Shown piece after piece: positions 1-7,349 of a stretch of 17,815 nucleotides of DNA. The notes under the pieces are model-generated. The model was not told where the DNA came from. It saw nothing but the letters and a program-made list of their open reading frames with translations, and ran no database searches. The DNA lies in the NCBI GenBank assembly GCA_964639225.1, contig CAZXCK010000092.1, forward strand, positions 1 to 17,815, written 5' to 3'. Within the stretch, counting starts at the first letter, position 1; the number at the start of each line of letters is the position of its first letter. Source of the stretch: CAZXCK01 sp964639225. Its GTDB lineage: Bacteria > Chloroflexota > Anaerolineae > Aggregatilineales > Phototrophicaceae. Made by a program: the position numbers and the translations under genes.

Positions 1-1486
1 TCCCGGTCAGGTTAGCGTCCAGCCCGGCGAGCAGCGCCTCGACCTCACTGGCCGGTGCGGCGATCAGCAGATCGTCCTCCAGGCTGATCGTCAGCGCTTC
101 CATGCCCGGCATGTCCAGGAAGTTGTTCATGGGCAGGGTCAGCACGCCATCTTCGTAGGTGGCGGCGCTGAGTGCGTTCTGCGCCCGGCGGGCGGCGGCA
201 TCGAGCAGGGCGCTCATACCATCGGGATTTTCCGTGCGCAGCAGCGACATGCTGATGCCACGCAGATTGTCCAGCGCCAGCGGCGCGGCATCGTCGAGGG
301 CGGCCAGCCGGAGATAGCTCACCATGTCGCCGTCGAGAGCGCTCAGGGCGTCCTCAAGGCTGATGCCGGTCGTGCCCTCGACCGAGAACCGGATGAACGT
401 GCCCAGGTCGCCCGGCCCGACGTCCAGCATGAAGCCGTCCAGGTCAAGCGGCAGGATTCCCGTCTCACGCAGGAAGACATCCAGCGCGTCGAGCGCGTCC
501 AGCGCGTCACCCAGGAACGTGCCCAGGCCGCTGCTCTCGATGACCAGCGGTGTGTTCGCCGGTACGTTTTCCAGCAGCGTCAGGTCCAGCGGCTGCGAGA
601 TGGACTCCATCTGCGCTGTGCTGGCGATATCGACCACCAGTGCGCGGCCATCCACCAGCGTGAAGCCCACGCCAAGCTGGCCCAGCGCGGCGACCATGTC
701 CGGCAGTTCCGCCGGGACCATGTCCGGTTCCAGCGCCATCGGCAGCAGCGACATCAGGATTTCTGCCGGTTCCTGCGGGTTGATGTAAGCCAGAATGTTG
801 TAAGCGTCGGCAGGCATGGCGTCCAGCATGCCGCTGAAGGCGTCGCTGCCCGCCAGCGTGAGACCGTCGCCAGCCAGCAGCGGCAGCACCACACGGCGCA
901 TCAGCGGCTCTTCGGCGACCAGCAGCGTGTCATCGGTCAGCGCGAACAGCGGGTCCCATATCTCCAGCGGTTCGTAGATAATCACGCCATCCTCGCCATC
1001 AACGCGCTTGTGGGTGGGTTCGCCGTCCCAGCCGATGATCGCCTCTTCCTCGATGAAGGTAATCGCCGCGTCGGTGTCGGCGACATCGACCGCCACCACA
1101 ATCGGCGATTCGCTGCCGAAGAAAAGCGCTTCAAACGATGCAAGGTAAACCGCTATCGAGTCACCCAGCCAGGGCGCGAACACAGCTTCGAAAGTCTCGT
1201 CAGGCTCGCCGCCCGAAAACAACGCCTCGTTAAGCAGGTCGGTGACGGTCATCGGGGGCAGCATGCCCGGTGGAAGCTGGGCCGAAACCTGCTCAATCAG
1301 GCCGTCCAGTGTGGCGAAGTAATCATCGTCGGTGCGGATGACGGCCAACAGCGGTGTCTCCGCCGGGGCATACTGTGCCAGGGCCGTCAGCTCGTCGAGC
1401 GGCTGGCCGTTTTCGACTGGCGCGGCCAGCACACCGGCGGCGCTCAACGCCAGCAGCAGCACCAGAATCGCGATCAATCGTTTCAT
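1..1486 (-). CDS. DUF3352-family secreted protein, C-terminus cut by window edge
   Basis: An open frame of 495 codons runs from an ATG at 1486 to the window edge with no stop, so the C-terminus is missing. The N-terminus is a lipoprotein-less signal peptide: MKR, then a hydrophobic run of about 18 residues ending in an Ala-Ala site. The mature start carries the motif LTALAQYAPAETPLLAVIRT, which recurs almost unchanged in the next gene upstream (1610-3526); the two are tandem paralogues. This layout (signal peptide, PAxTP motif, repeated alternating strands and acidic helices) matches DUF3352, a family of exported proteins of unknown function common in Chloroflexota and cyanobacteria. A ribosome-binding site AAAGGAC lies about 9 bases before the ATG. 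It probably acts outside the cytoplasmic membrane; no catalytic motif was recognised. It may be co-transcribed with its paralogue, with a palindrome between them. Confidence 0.8.
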   Translation of the reverse strand, partial: MKRLIAILVLLLALSAAGVLAAPVENGQPLDELTALAQYAPAETPLLAVIRTDDDYFATLDGLIEQVSAQLPPGMLPPMTVTDLLNEALFSGGEPDETFEAVFAPWLGDSIAVYLASFEALFFGSESPIVVAVDVADTDAAITFIEEEAIIGWDGEPTHKRVDGEDGVIIYEPLEIWDPLFALTDDTLLVAEEPLMRRVVLPLLAGDGLTLAGSDAFSGMLDAMPADAYNILAYINPQEPAEILMSLLPMALEPDMVPAELPDMVAALGQLGVGFTLVDGRALVVDIASTAQMESISQPLDLTLLENVPANTPLVIESSGLGTFLGDALDALDALDVFLRETGILPLDLDGFMLDVGPGDLGTFIRFSVEGTTGISLEDALSALDGDMVSYLRLAALDDAAPLALDNLRGISMSLLRTENPDGMSALLDAAARRAQNALSAATYEDGVLTLPMNNFLDMPGMEALTISLEDDLLIAAPASEVEALLAGLDANLTG

Positions 1487-1547
1487 GTGTGCCTGTCCTT
1501 TTCTCAAAATCAGCTAAACGTAATCCGTGTGTCTCGCTATTCGTCAT

Positions 1548-1579
1548 CTGTAGAGGCGGTTTGCAAACCGCCTCTACAG
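1548..1579. repeat. Perfect 32-bp palindrome between the DUF3352 paralogues
   Basis: Two 16-base arms (CTGTAGAGGCGGTTTG and its exact complement) meet with no spacer. It lies 31 bases past the stop of the 1610-3526 gene and 62 bases before the start of the next minus-strand gene. There is no T-tract on either side, so it is not a standard intrinsic terminator. It resembles dispersed palindromic (REP-like) intergenic elements; no second copy is visible in this window. Confidence 0.85.
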
Positions 1580-1609
1580 GCTCAAGGTGAATTCATACAG
1601 GCGGGATTG

Positions 1610-3526
1610 CTACTCGTCCTCGGTTTCGACCTCAACCTCGACCTCGACATCCGCCTCGTCGATGGCTTCAGCGTCCATATCGACATCGACCGGGGCCGGC
1701 AGGTTGACCATCTCCGGCAGAGTCAGCGTGAGACGGGCAATCGAGCCGCCGTCCACCATGCTGCCGGTGATCGTCGCGCTCTCGACCTGGCTCAGCGCCA
1801 TCTGAAGCTGGGCCAACATGAACGGATCGTCGATCAGGTTGGCAGGCAAACCCTGTACCAAACCCTGCGTGCCGATATACAGCACGCCGACGGTGTCATC
1901 CAGGAAGAGCGTATCCTGAGCGTAAACATAGGCCGGGTCGTCCAGCAGCGAGGCGCTGGCCTGTTCCAGCGCGAAGGCCGCGCCAGGCCGTGAGCTAAAG
2001 ACGAACACCTCGTCGTCTGACCCCACCAGCAGATCAAGCTCCGGCGTCTGCGCCAGCAGTTCGGCGGGCAGGTCCAGCGCCTGCAGCGGCAGTCGTACCG
2101 GGGCCGTCAGCACCAGTGCTTCGCCCTCGCCGATGGTCTCCATGCGGTTATCCAGGCGATAGGCGCTGGCCGCTTCGGCCAGTCGATCGACGACCGCAGC
2201 GGCGGCGTCCGCGTCGGTGGCCTCGGTGACGAAGCCCACGTCTAATGTGAACTCCAGCGCCGTCTCCACCGGGATGAGGCTGATGAACAGGCCGTAATCG
2301 CCGGTCATCCAGCTCAGGACGTCGGCTTCCAGGTTAAGGCCGGTGAACCCGGCGAACAGCGATTCCAACTGGTTGTAGACAAACCCGCCCAGGTTAAAGC
2401 CGCTGATGTCCAGCATCTCGAACATGTCCAGGGCGGCTTCGGCGTCCGGCTGGCCCAGCCCCGGCCCGGACTGCATCTCCATCTCGATCACCGGCAGCAT
2501 CATGTCGATGAGTTCCTGAAGCATCGGGCCGATGGCGTCCAGCGCGGCGAAGGTGCTCATCACCTGCGGGCCGAAAGCGTTATCCAGGATCACCAACTGG
2601 CTGTAAGCCGGCAGATACCCGGCAAAGTCCAGGTCGATCGGGAGCTGCTCAGTGTAACCGGGCGCGGCCTGCTGGATATCCTCATCGACCAGCACGCCCA
2701 TGTCGGCCACCAGACTGCGCCCCTCGACGATAGTAAAGGCGATTGCAATCGCCTGGGCGGGGTTCTGGCTGGCCATGTTAAAGGCGGACATATCGAACGG
2801 CATCGGCTCCGGCGAGGCGGCCATGCCTTCAGCCAGGATCATCTCGTTAAAGGCCAGCACGCTCTCATTGTCGATGTACAGCGCGATATTGTAGCTGTCG
2901 CGCGGGAGCAGATCGAAGGTCGCGTTGAACATCTCGCTGCCTGTCAGGTCGTCGCCGGCGAACTTGTAAGCGGCCAGCGCCGGTTCCAGCGTGGGCGCCA
3001 GCAGCGCGACGTCCTCAGTCAGCACCAGGCCAGCATCCCACGACTCGAAGGCGATGTAGTCGTCCTCTTCGAGGATGGTCAGTTCGGGCTGGTCCAGCGC
3101 CATCGTCCAGAACTCGCGCGCCGCTTCGAAGTCGGCCACATCGAAGGCGATCACCAGCGGCGGCACCGACGCCGTCATCAGTTCCTCGAAATTGGTGATG
3201 CCCAGCGCGGCGGTGTCGCCCAGCCAGTCGAAGGCGCGCTCGAAGCTGCGACCGGTCGCGTCAAACGCGAGCTGGTCCAGCAGGTCGATCACCCCAAAGC
3301 CCGGCGGCAGGAGTTCGCCGTCCATGTTCTGGTTAAGCTGGCTCAGTACGCTGTCCAGTTCCTCGATATAGCCATCGTCGGTGCGGATGGCAGCGAAAAC
3401 CGGCGTTTCTGCCGGGTAGTAGCGGGCGAGTGCCGTCAGGTCGTCTGTGTCGACGGCAAGCGCGGCGCCAGTCAGTGAGGTAAGTGCCAGCAGAGCCAGC
3501 AGCAATGCCATAGTTACTTTTCGCAT
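1610..3526 (-). CDS. DUF3352-family secreted protein with acidic C-terminal tail
   Basis: A 638-aa protein. The start chosen is the ATG at 3526, not one nine codons upstream, because GGGAGGG sits about 9 bases before it and the signal peptide then begins properly with MRK. The hydrophobic core spans about residues 5-22, with likely cleavage after Ala-Leu-Ala near residue 24. The next segment contains the LTALARYYPAETPVFAAIRT motif shared with the downstream paralogue, so the family assignment is DUF3352 (function unknown, exported). The body is rich in Leu, Ala, Asp and Glu, without Cys pairs or a recognisable catalytic motif. The last 25 or so residues alternate Val with Asp/Glu (ending EVEVEVETEDE), an unusually acidic tail. 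It might bind cations or interact with basic surfaces, which is a guess. It is the first gene of a likely two-gene unit. Confidence 0.85.
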   Translation of the reverse strand: MRKVTMALLLALLALTSLTGAALAVDTDDLTALARYYPAETPVFAAIRTDDGYIEELDSVLSQLNQNMDGELLPPGFGVIDLLDQLAFDATGRSFERAFDWLGDTAALGITNFEELMTASVPPLVIAFDVADFEAAREFWTMALDQPELTILEEDDYIAFESWDAGLVLTEDVALLAPTLEPALAAYKFAGDDLTGSEMFNATFDLLPRDSYNIALYIDNESVLAFNEMILAEGMAASPEPMPFDMSAFNMASQNPAQAIAIAFTIVEGRSLVADMGVLVDEDIQQAAPGYTEQLPIDLDFAGYLPAYSQLVILDNAFGPQVMSTFAALDAIGPMLQELIDMMLPVIEMEMQSGPGLGQPDAEAALDMFEMLDISGFNLGGFVYNQLESLFAGFTGLNLEADVLSWMTGDYGLFISLIPVETALEFTLDVGFVTEATDADAAAAVVDRLAEAASAYRLDNRMETIGEGEALVLTAPVRLPLQALDLPAELLAQTPELDLLVGSDDEVFVFSSRPGAAFALEQASASLLDDPAYVYAQDTLFLDDTVGVLYIGTQGLVQGLPANLIDDPFMLAQLQMALSQVESATITGSMVDGGSIARLTLTLPEMVNLPAPVDVDMDAEAIDEADVEVEVEVETEDE

Positions 3527-3652
3527 ACGTAGATTCCCTCCCAAATATGCCACGAATAAAACGTTTCGAGAATCAACTAACCTGAATAACCTATACGAAG
3601 CCGCCGGTTTGCGAGTAGCAGATTAGCGAAACGGCAGAATACCGTATCCTTC

Positions 3653-3658
3653 ATTATA
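3653..3658 (-). promoter_or_regulatory. Possible -10 element for the DUF3352 pair
   Basis: A perfect TATAAT on the minus strand about 127 bases before the ATG at 3526, in the divergent intergenic region 3527-3784. No convincing -35 hexamer sits 16-18 bases upstream, so this is only a candidate. Confidence 0.25.
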
Positions 3659-3727
3659 TGCCAGACTCTTTGCTTTTTGGGATTAGCTACAGGTGAACGC
3701 CAGCGCCGGTCGGCGCAACAGCGGCCC

Positions 3728-3756
3728 TCGATACCACCGGCAAGCTGTGCTAAATT
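3728..3756 (+). promoter_or_regulatory. Candidate promoter of the P-loop protein gene
   Basis: TCGATA (3728-3733), a 17-base spacer and TAAATT (3751-3756) with an upstream TG (3748-3749), i.e. an extended -10. Transcription would begin near 3763, giving a short leader that holds the strong AAGGAGG at 3771-3777. Confidence 0.4.
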
Positions 3757-3784
3757 TACGCCAGTCCATTAAGGAGGATTGGCT

Positions 3785-4384
3785 ATGCTCTATTTTGTGA
3801 CCGGGGCCAGCGGCTCCGGCAAAACTGCCTGCATGGCGTACCTGGGCGAGCTGAACGGCGACCCCAAACTCTACGATTTCGACGACCTGGCTACCGGTGA
3901 AAACCTGGGAACCGCCTGGCGTCAGCGCACCACCGAACGTCTGCTGAAAACAGCCATCAGACACCAGGACGAGGGCCGCGATACCGTCGTGTGTGGCGGC
4001 GCTGTGCTGGGTGAAATTCTGGCGTGCCCGTCGGCGCCGGAGGTGGATGGCATCGCCCTTTGCTCACTGGATTGCAGTGATCTGGTGCGGGTGGACCGCC
4101 TGCGCGCTCAGAGGCCGCATCTGGCCAACCAGGATATGCTCAACTGGGCGGCCTGGCTGCGCGTGCATCTGGCGGACCCCACCTGGGAACCGCGCGTCAT
4201 CCGCACCGGCGAGGTCCCGGAAATGGAATGGTCCCGCTGGGAAAGCTGGCAGCGCGGCGACCCGCGCTGGCATTCCTGGACGCTGGACACCAGCAGCATG
4301 TCCCTGACGCAGATCGGCAACTGGCTGACGGATTGGATCAACGACGAGCAAACACGCATCATCGCTCGCCGCAACCGCCTGTGA
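3785..4384 (+). CDS. P-loop nucleotide-binding protein (kinase-like), 199 aa
   Basis: The start is the ATG at 3785: a near-perfect AAGGAGG ends 7 bases before it, which rules out the TTG two codons upstream. Residues 7-14 form a textbook Walker A loop (GASGSGKT) directly after a short hydrophobic strand (MLYFVT). A DFDD motif near residue 35 and the basic stretch VDRLRAQRP around residues 101-109 are placed like the acceptor-site and lid regions of small-molecule kinases in the nucleoside/nucleotide kinase fold. The protein therefore binds and probably hydrolyses ATP or GTP. The substrate cannot be read from the sequence. It is a stand-alone cytoplasmic protein, 41 bases upstream of hicB, which has its own likely promoter. 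Confidence 0.8.
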   Translation: MLYFVTGASGSGKTACMAYLGELNGDPKLYDFDDLATGENLGTAWRQRTTERLLKTAIRHQDEGRDTVVCGGAVLGEILACPSAPEVDGIALCSLDCSDLVRVDRLRAQRPHLANQDMLNWAAWLRVHLADPTWEPRVIRTGEVPEMEWSRWESWQRGDPRWHSWTLDTSSMSLTQIGNWLTDWINDEQTRIIARRNRL

Positions 4385-4391
4385 ATCAGGG

Positions 4392-4406
4392 TACAATCAG
4401 ATTGTA
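4392..4406 (+). promoter_or_regulatory. Palindromic operator over the -10 element of hicBA
   Basis: TACAATC-A-GATTGTA is a perfect 7+1+7 inverted repeat. Its left arm contains TACAAT, the likely -10 hexamer, which would put the transcript start near 4404 and the leader at about 22 bases. A -35 element is not evident. A palindrome over the promoter of a toxin-antitoxin operon fits autoregulation by the antitoxin or the complex, which is known for HicAB systems. Confidence 0.5.
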
Positions 4407-4425
4407 AGGTGAAAGGATAGCGTGT

Positions 4426-4650
4426 ATGAGCAGTGTTCGCTTCAGCCGGCAGGTTATCATCGAAGCCGACGAAACCGGCGGTTATGTCGTCAGTTGTCCC
4501 AGCCTGCCCGGTTGCTACAGCCAGGGCGACACCATTGACGAAGCGCTCAACAACATTCGTGAAGCCATCGAAGTGTACATCGAAGTCCTGGAAGAAGATG
4601 GCAGACCTATTCCACCGGATAGCCTGGATCGGCTGCTTGTCGTCGTATGA
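4426..4650 (+). CDS. hicB: HicB-family antitoxin, short form
   Basis: A 74-aa protein of the HicB-like fold (a partial RNase H-like fold that blocks the HicA active site). Diagnostic features are the strand E-x-D-E-T-GGYVVSCPSLPGCYSQGDT at residues 14-36 and the following helix DEALNNIREAIEVYIE, which together are the classic HicB signature. The protein ends shortly after the P-P-D-S motif, so it has no C-terminal ribbon-helix-helix or HTH domain, unlike many HicB proteins. DNA binding, if any, would have to come from the core fold or the complex. AAAGGA lies 8 bases before the ATG. Its stop overlaps the hicA start (ATGA), indicating translational coupling, and the antitoxin comes first. Confidence 0.93.
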   Translation: MSSVRFSRQVIIEADETGGYVVSCPSLPGCYSQGDTIDEALNNIREAIEVYIEVLEEDGRPIPPDSLDRLLVVV

Positions 4651-4871
4651 GTAGATTGCCAGTTATCTCTGGATCGGATTGTGTGCAAGCCTTGCAAAGG
4701 ATTGGTTTCACCATCCGCAGTCAAAAGGGTAGTCACATCATTCTACGCCGTGACGACCCTTTTGCCATGATTGTTGTACCCGATCACAGAAGTCTGAAGC
4801 CCGGTACACTGCGGCGTATCATTCGTGATGCAGGTCTCACTATCGAAGCGTTTGTCGCGCTGCTGGACTGA
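4647..4871 (+). CDS. hicA: HicA-family mRNA interferase toxin
   Basis: A 74-aa protein with the double-stranded-RNA-binding-like fold of HicA (YcfA) toxins, which cleave mRNA independently of the ribosome. The catalytic His is His30 in the motif KGSHIILRR (residues 27-35). The second conserved block, VPDHRSLKPGTLRRIIRDAG (residues 44-63), is also intact, so the toxin looks functional. It overlaps hicB by four bases. The pair is complete, with both partners of normal length. It is convergent with the pentapeptide gene, and an inverted repeat lies in the gap. Confidence 0.93.
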   Translation: MSRLPVISGSDCVQALQRIGFTIRSQKGSHIILRRDDPFAMIVVPDHRSLKPGTLRRIIRDAGLTIEAFVALLD

Positions 4872-4918
4872 GGATTTCCCCTCTCGCGAACAATCAAACG
4901 GAGGCGCTGATCTCATCC

Positions 4919-4965
4919 CTGCCCTCGCTCTTATCTTCATAACTTGGAGAGCAAAGCGAGGGCAG
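4919..4965. terminator. Inverted repeat in the convergent gap after hicA
   Basis: Perfect 11-base arms (CTGCCCTCGCT and its complement) flank a 25-base loop, between the stop of hicA (plus) and the stop of the pentapeptide-repeat gene (minus). There is no T-tract, so termination is plausible from position alone; it may serve both strands. Confidence 0.45.
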
Positions 4966-4986
4966 AAAGATGGATTGAAGTCCGCT

Positions 4987-6144
4987 TCACGCACGCTCGT
5001 CATCGTCCTCGAACTCGATGCGCACCTGACGGCGTTTGCGTTTGCGTTCGCCTTCGCCTTCATCCCAGAACGACCACTCGGCTTCGCTGTCCCACTTGCC
5101 GGGCATCGGCTGCCGGCTGACGCGGTAAGCGTCCAGCGACATGCCCGGTTCGTAGGTCTGGCCGTCCGGGAGCGTCGCCCCGGTCAGGTCGGCGTCGCCG
5201 AAGTAGGCAGCGCGGATGTCCGCGCCGTTCAGATTGGCGTTGACCAGCGAGGCCGCGCTGAAATTGGCCGCGCGTAGATCAGCATTTTGCAGGTCACAAC
5301 CGGTCAGGTTCGCCTTGCTGAAGCTGGCGGCGCGGGCGTCGCTGTGGCTCAGATCGGCGCCGCTCAGGTCCGCCCCGCTCAGATTGGCTTTCGCCAGCCG
5401 CGTACCGCTGACGATCGCCCCGGCCAGATTGGCCCCGGTCAGTTCGGCTTTGGCCAGGTCCGCGTCGGAGAGGTCGGCGCCTTCCAGGTTGGCCCCCTTG
5501 CCGTAGACTTTGCGCAGGTCGGCGTTGCGCATACTTGCCCGGCTCAGGTCCGCCTCGCGGATGTTGGCCTTGCGCAGATCGGCATCCGTCAGGTTAGCGC
5601 CGGTGCATCGCGCCCCGCTCATGTCGGCGCGGCGCAGGTCCTCTCCAGATAGGTCCTGCCCGGCGAAATCCGCTTCGCGCAGGTCGCGCCCGCGCGGCTC
5701 GCCGGTCGTCAGGTCAATGTCTACGTTGGCCAGCGCCCGCTTGAGCGTCGTGCGCGTCATGCCGATGATCTGCTCCTGGAGCGTGCGCCCCAGCGATTTC
5801 AGGTCCTCGAAGTCCTCCTGCTGGCGTGGATGGCGGCGCTCGCGGCTTTCCTCTTTGAGGGCGCTGTCCAGGTAGTGGATCAACTGGCTGGTGGCGAACT
5901 GCACCTGCCCCAGGATGGCGCGCTCGTCCTGGATGCCATCCACGTCCAGGGTCAGCGTCTCCAAAAAGAAGTCCTCGTCGGGCAGCAGCTCACGGACCCG
6001 CTGGTGCAGGTTGTTGTAGCTGCGCATCACCATGCCCGATGTGCCGCTGTGCGTGTCGGTGGCCAGTGCCTGCTCCACCGAGCGATGCAGGGCGCGCAGG
6101 GCTTTCAGGTATTTCTCGATTTGTGGGTAAAGATTCTCGTCCAT
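4987..6144 (-). CDS. Pentapeptide-repeat protein with N-terminal helical domain
   Basis: A 385-aa protein in three parts. Residues 1-150 are helical and charged and match no family I recognise. Residues 153-325 are about 34 tandem pentapeptide repeats of the A(D/N)LXX type (for example ADLRK, ANLSG, ADLSG), which fold as a right-handed quadrilateral beta helix. Residues 326-385 are a tail with a Trp-rich patch (about 351-360), then a basic block (RKRKRR) and an acidic end. The ATG at 6144 lies 3 bases after the sigma factor stop, and its ribosome-binding site (GGAG, 8 bases away) is inside the last sigma codons, so the two are translationally coupled. Some pentapeptide proteins mimic DNA and bind gyrase; others are scaffolds. 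Given its position, a partner of the sigma factor is a reasonable inference, not a demonstrated function. Confidence 0.88.
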   Translation of the reverse strand: MDENLYPQIEKYLKALRALHRSVEQALATDTHSGTSGMVMRSYNNLHQRVRELLPDEDFFLETLTLDVDGIQDERAILGQVQFATSQLIHYLDSALKEESRERRHPRQQEDFEDLKSLGRTLQEQIIGMTRTTLKRALANVDIDLTTGEPRGRDLREADFAGQDLSGEDLRRADMSGARCTGANLTDADLRKANIREADLSRASMRNADLRKVYGKGANLEGADLSDADLAKAELTGANLAGAIVSGTRLAKANLSGADLSGADLSHSDARAASFSKANLTGCDLQNADLRAANFSAASLVNANLNGADIRAAYFGDADLTGATLPDGQTYEPGMSLDAYRVSRQPMPGKWDSEAEWSFWDEGEGERKRKRRQVRIEFEDDDERA

Positions 6145-6147
6145 GTC

Positions 6148-6813
6148 TCAGGCTCCATCGTCGATTGTCTGAACGGTATCCGGTATAAACGGGCGCGGCT
6201 CTTGGTCCTCAGCGAACGGCTCGCCCTGGATCGCGCGTAATGTCTCCGGGCGGACCAGGCCGCGCAGGCTCTTCTTGGCGTGGAACAGGCGCGATTTGAT
6301 CGTGCCCACGCTCACACCCATCACTTCCGCGATTTCGGCATAACTCAGCCCCTCCTCACTGTAGAGGATGAGCGCCTGCCGCTGTAACTCCGGCAGATTC
6401 TCCATCGCTTCCTGCACCTCAAGCGTCAGCAGCAGCCAGTGCGCCACATCGTCGGGCGCGGGGTTGTGCTGTGCATCCAGGTCGAACGACACGCGCACGT
6501 TCACTGGCTCGTCGTCCAGCGACAACTCCTCATAGCGCCCCTGCCGCCGCAGCAGATCGTAGCAGCGGTTGCGAGCGATGCGGAACACATACGGGCGCAG
6601 ATTCTCCGCCGGTTCGATGCGCGCCATGTTCAGGTACAGCGCGATGAACGTGTCCTGCACGATGTCCTCCGCCTCCTGGGTATACCCCACCAGCCGCCGC
6701 ACAAAGCGACCAATGGCGGGCTCCAGGCGATCATGCAGTTGCTCGAAGGCGTCGTAGTCGCCGCTGCGAGCCTGCCGCAGCAGGTCGCTCTCGTCGATAT
6801 CGTGGATGGACAC
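6148..6813 (-). CDS. ECF-type RNA polymerase sigma factor
   Basis: A 221-aa sigma-70-family protein. Region 2 covers about residues 23-91 and includes the core-binding and -10-recognition segment with AEDIVQDTFIALY (48-60). Region 4 covers about 133-184, with the HTH LSYAEIAEVMGVSVGTIKSR (156-175). Regions 1 and 3 are absent, so it is an ECF (group IV) sigma factor. The start is GTG at 6813, supported by AAAGGAG 7 bases upstream. A tail of about 30 residues beyond region 4 (190-221, rich in Pro, Asp and Glu) is longer than usual. No zinc-finger anti-sigma gene follows; the next gene, coupled to it, is a pentapeptide-repeat protein. An ECF-style promoter lies directly upstream, suggesting autoregulation. 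Confidence 0.93.
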   Translation of the reverse strand: MSIHDIDESDLLRQARSGDYDAFEQLHDRLEPAIGRFVRRLVGYTQEAEDIVQDTFIALYLNMARIEPAENLRPYVFRIARNRCYDLLRRQGRYEELSLDDEPVNVRVSFDLDAQHNPAPDDVAHWLLLTLEVQEAMENLPELQRQALILYSEEGLSYAEIAEVMGVSVGTIKSRLFHAKKSLRGLVRPETLRAIQGEPFAEDQEPRPFIPDTVQTIDDGA

Positions 6814-6836
6814 TCGCGCGCTCCTTTCTACTGGAT

Positions 6837-6864
6837 ACTACGCAGGTGCCGCGTGTGAGGTTCA
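6837..6864 (-). promoter_or_regulatory. SigW-like ECF promoter of the sigma factor gene
   Basis: On the minus strand, TGAACC (6864-6859), a 16-base spacer, then CGTAGT (6842-6837). This is the layout of known ECF promoters such as the SigW class (TGAAAC-N16-CGTA). Transcription would start near 6831, just before the ribosome-binding site, giving a leader under 20 bases. The -35 follows directly on the T-tract of the terminator of the gene upstream. Confidence 0.65.
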
Positions 6865-6889
6865 AAAAATGCCAGCGCGGGGCTGGCAT
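6864..6889 (-). terminator. Intrinsic terminator of the 129-aa gene
   Basis: On the minus strand, ATGCCAGC, a 5-base loop and GCTGGCAT, followed by a run of T. It sits 26 bases after the stop of the 6915-7304 gene and touches the -35 of the sigma factor promoter. Confidence 0.8.
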
Positions 6890-6914
6890 CGAGTAACTTA
6901 CGGTGGCGGGCGGC

Positions 6915-7304
6915 TCAGACGTCGCCCAGGTAATAGAACTCGCTGTCCTTCTCAAAGCGGATGTCGCGGTAACTGATGCTGATCGAAAAATGCGTCGTCA
7001 GAATCTGCGCGTCGCGCCGGTGATTGGGGCTGCCCAGCACGATCTCGGCGATCTCGGCAATATCGTTGACCCCGCCGCTCTCGTGCGCGCTGATGTGCGC
7101 ATACACCTTGTAGCGGATCTCCCGGCAGCCCAGGAACACGATGCGAAACACAACCGGCTCGTCGTCACGGGCATCTGGCAGCACCGTCTGGTAAACACAT
7201 TCCAGAATCAGATCGCGCCCCCACTGGACCATCTGCATATCGGTGATGGCGATCTCTCCACCCGGAACCAGCCCCAACGCCTGTATGATTTGTCCCCTGT
7301 CCAT
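6915..7304 (-). CDS. Unrecognised 129-aa protein
   Basis: I do not recognise a family. It is a soluble protein without signal peptide or membrane segment, and looks like a mixed alpha/beta domain: an N-terminal helix (DRGQIIQALGLVPGG), then alternating strands with many Ile, Val and Tyr. The core run YKVYAHISAHESGG contains two His residues at about 69 and 73. There is only one Cys pair, too far apart to suggest a metal site. The ATG at 7304 has GGGGAG only 3 bases upstream, which is a tight spacing. It is its own transcription unit: an extended -10 lies about 46 bases upstream, and a clean terminator follows. Codon use and composition match the neighbours, so it is probably a genuine gene. 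Confidence 0.7.
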   Translation of the reverse strand: MDRGQIIQALGLVPGGEIAITDMQMVQWGRDLILECVYQTVLPDARDDEPVVFRIVFLGCREIRYKVYAHISAHESGGVNDIAEIAEIVLGSPNHRRDAQILTTHFSISISYRDIRFEKDSEFYYLGDV

Positions 7305-7349
7305 GATCTCCCCGAATTGCTCCCCTGCCAGCCCGTCTGATAATCCGGC

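Noticed and set aside
1010..1993. 327-codon plus-strand open frame across two DUF3352 genes
   Set aside because: It runs antisense over the coding sequence of two clear signal-peptide proteins and across the palindrome. Its composition (Arg, Gln and His rich) is that of a reverse-frame shadow.
5030..5062. Low-complexity GCGTTT repeats, considered as a slippage or regulatory tract
   Set aside because: They encode the basic-acidic tail of the pentapeptide-repeat protein in frame.
5160..5700. Short regular repeats of about 15 bases, looked at as a possible CRISPR or minisatellite
   Set aside because: They are the codons of the pentapeptide repeats; the frame is conserved and units vary as coding repeats do. 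There are no constant repeats with unique spacers.
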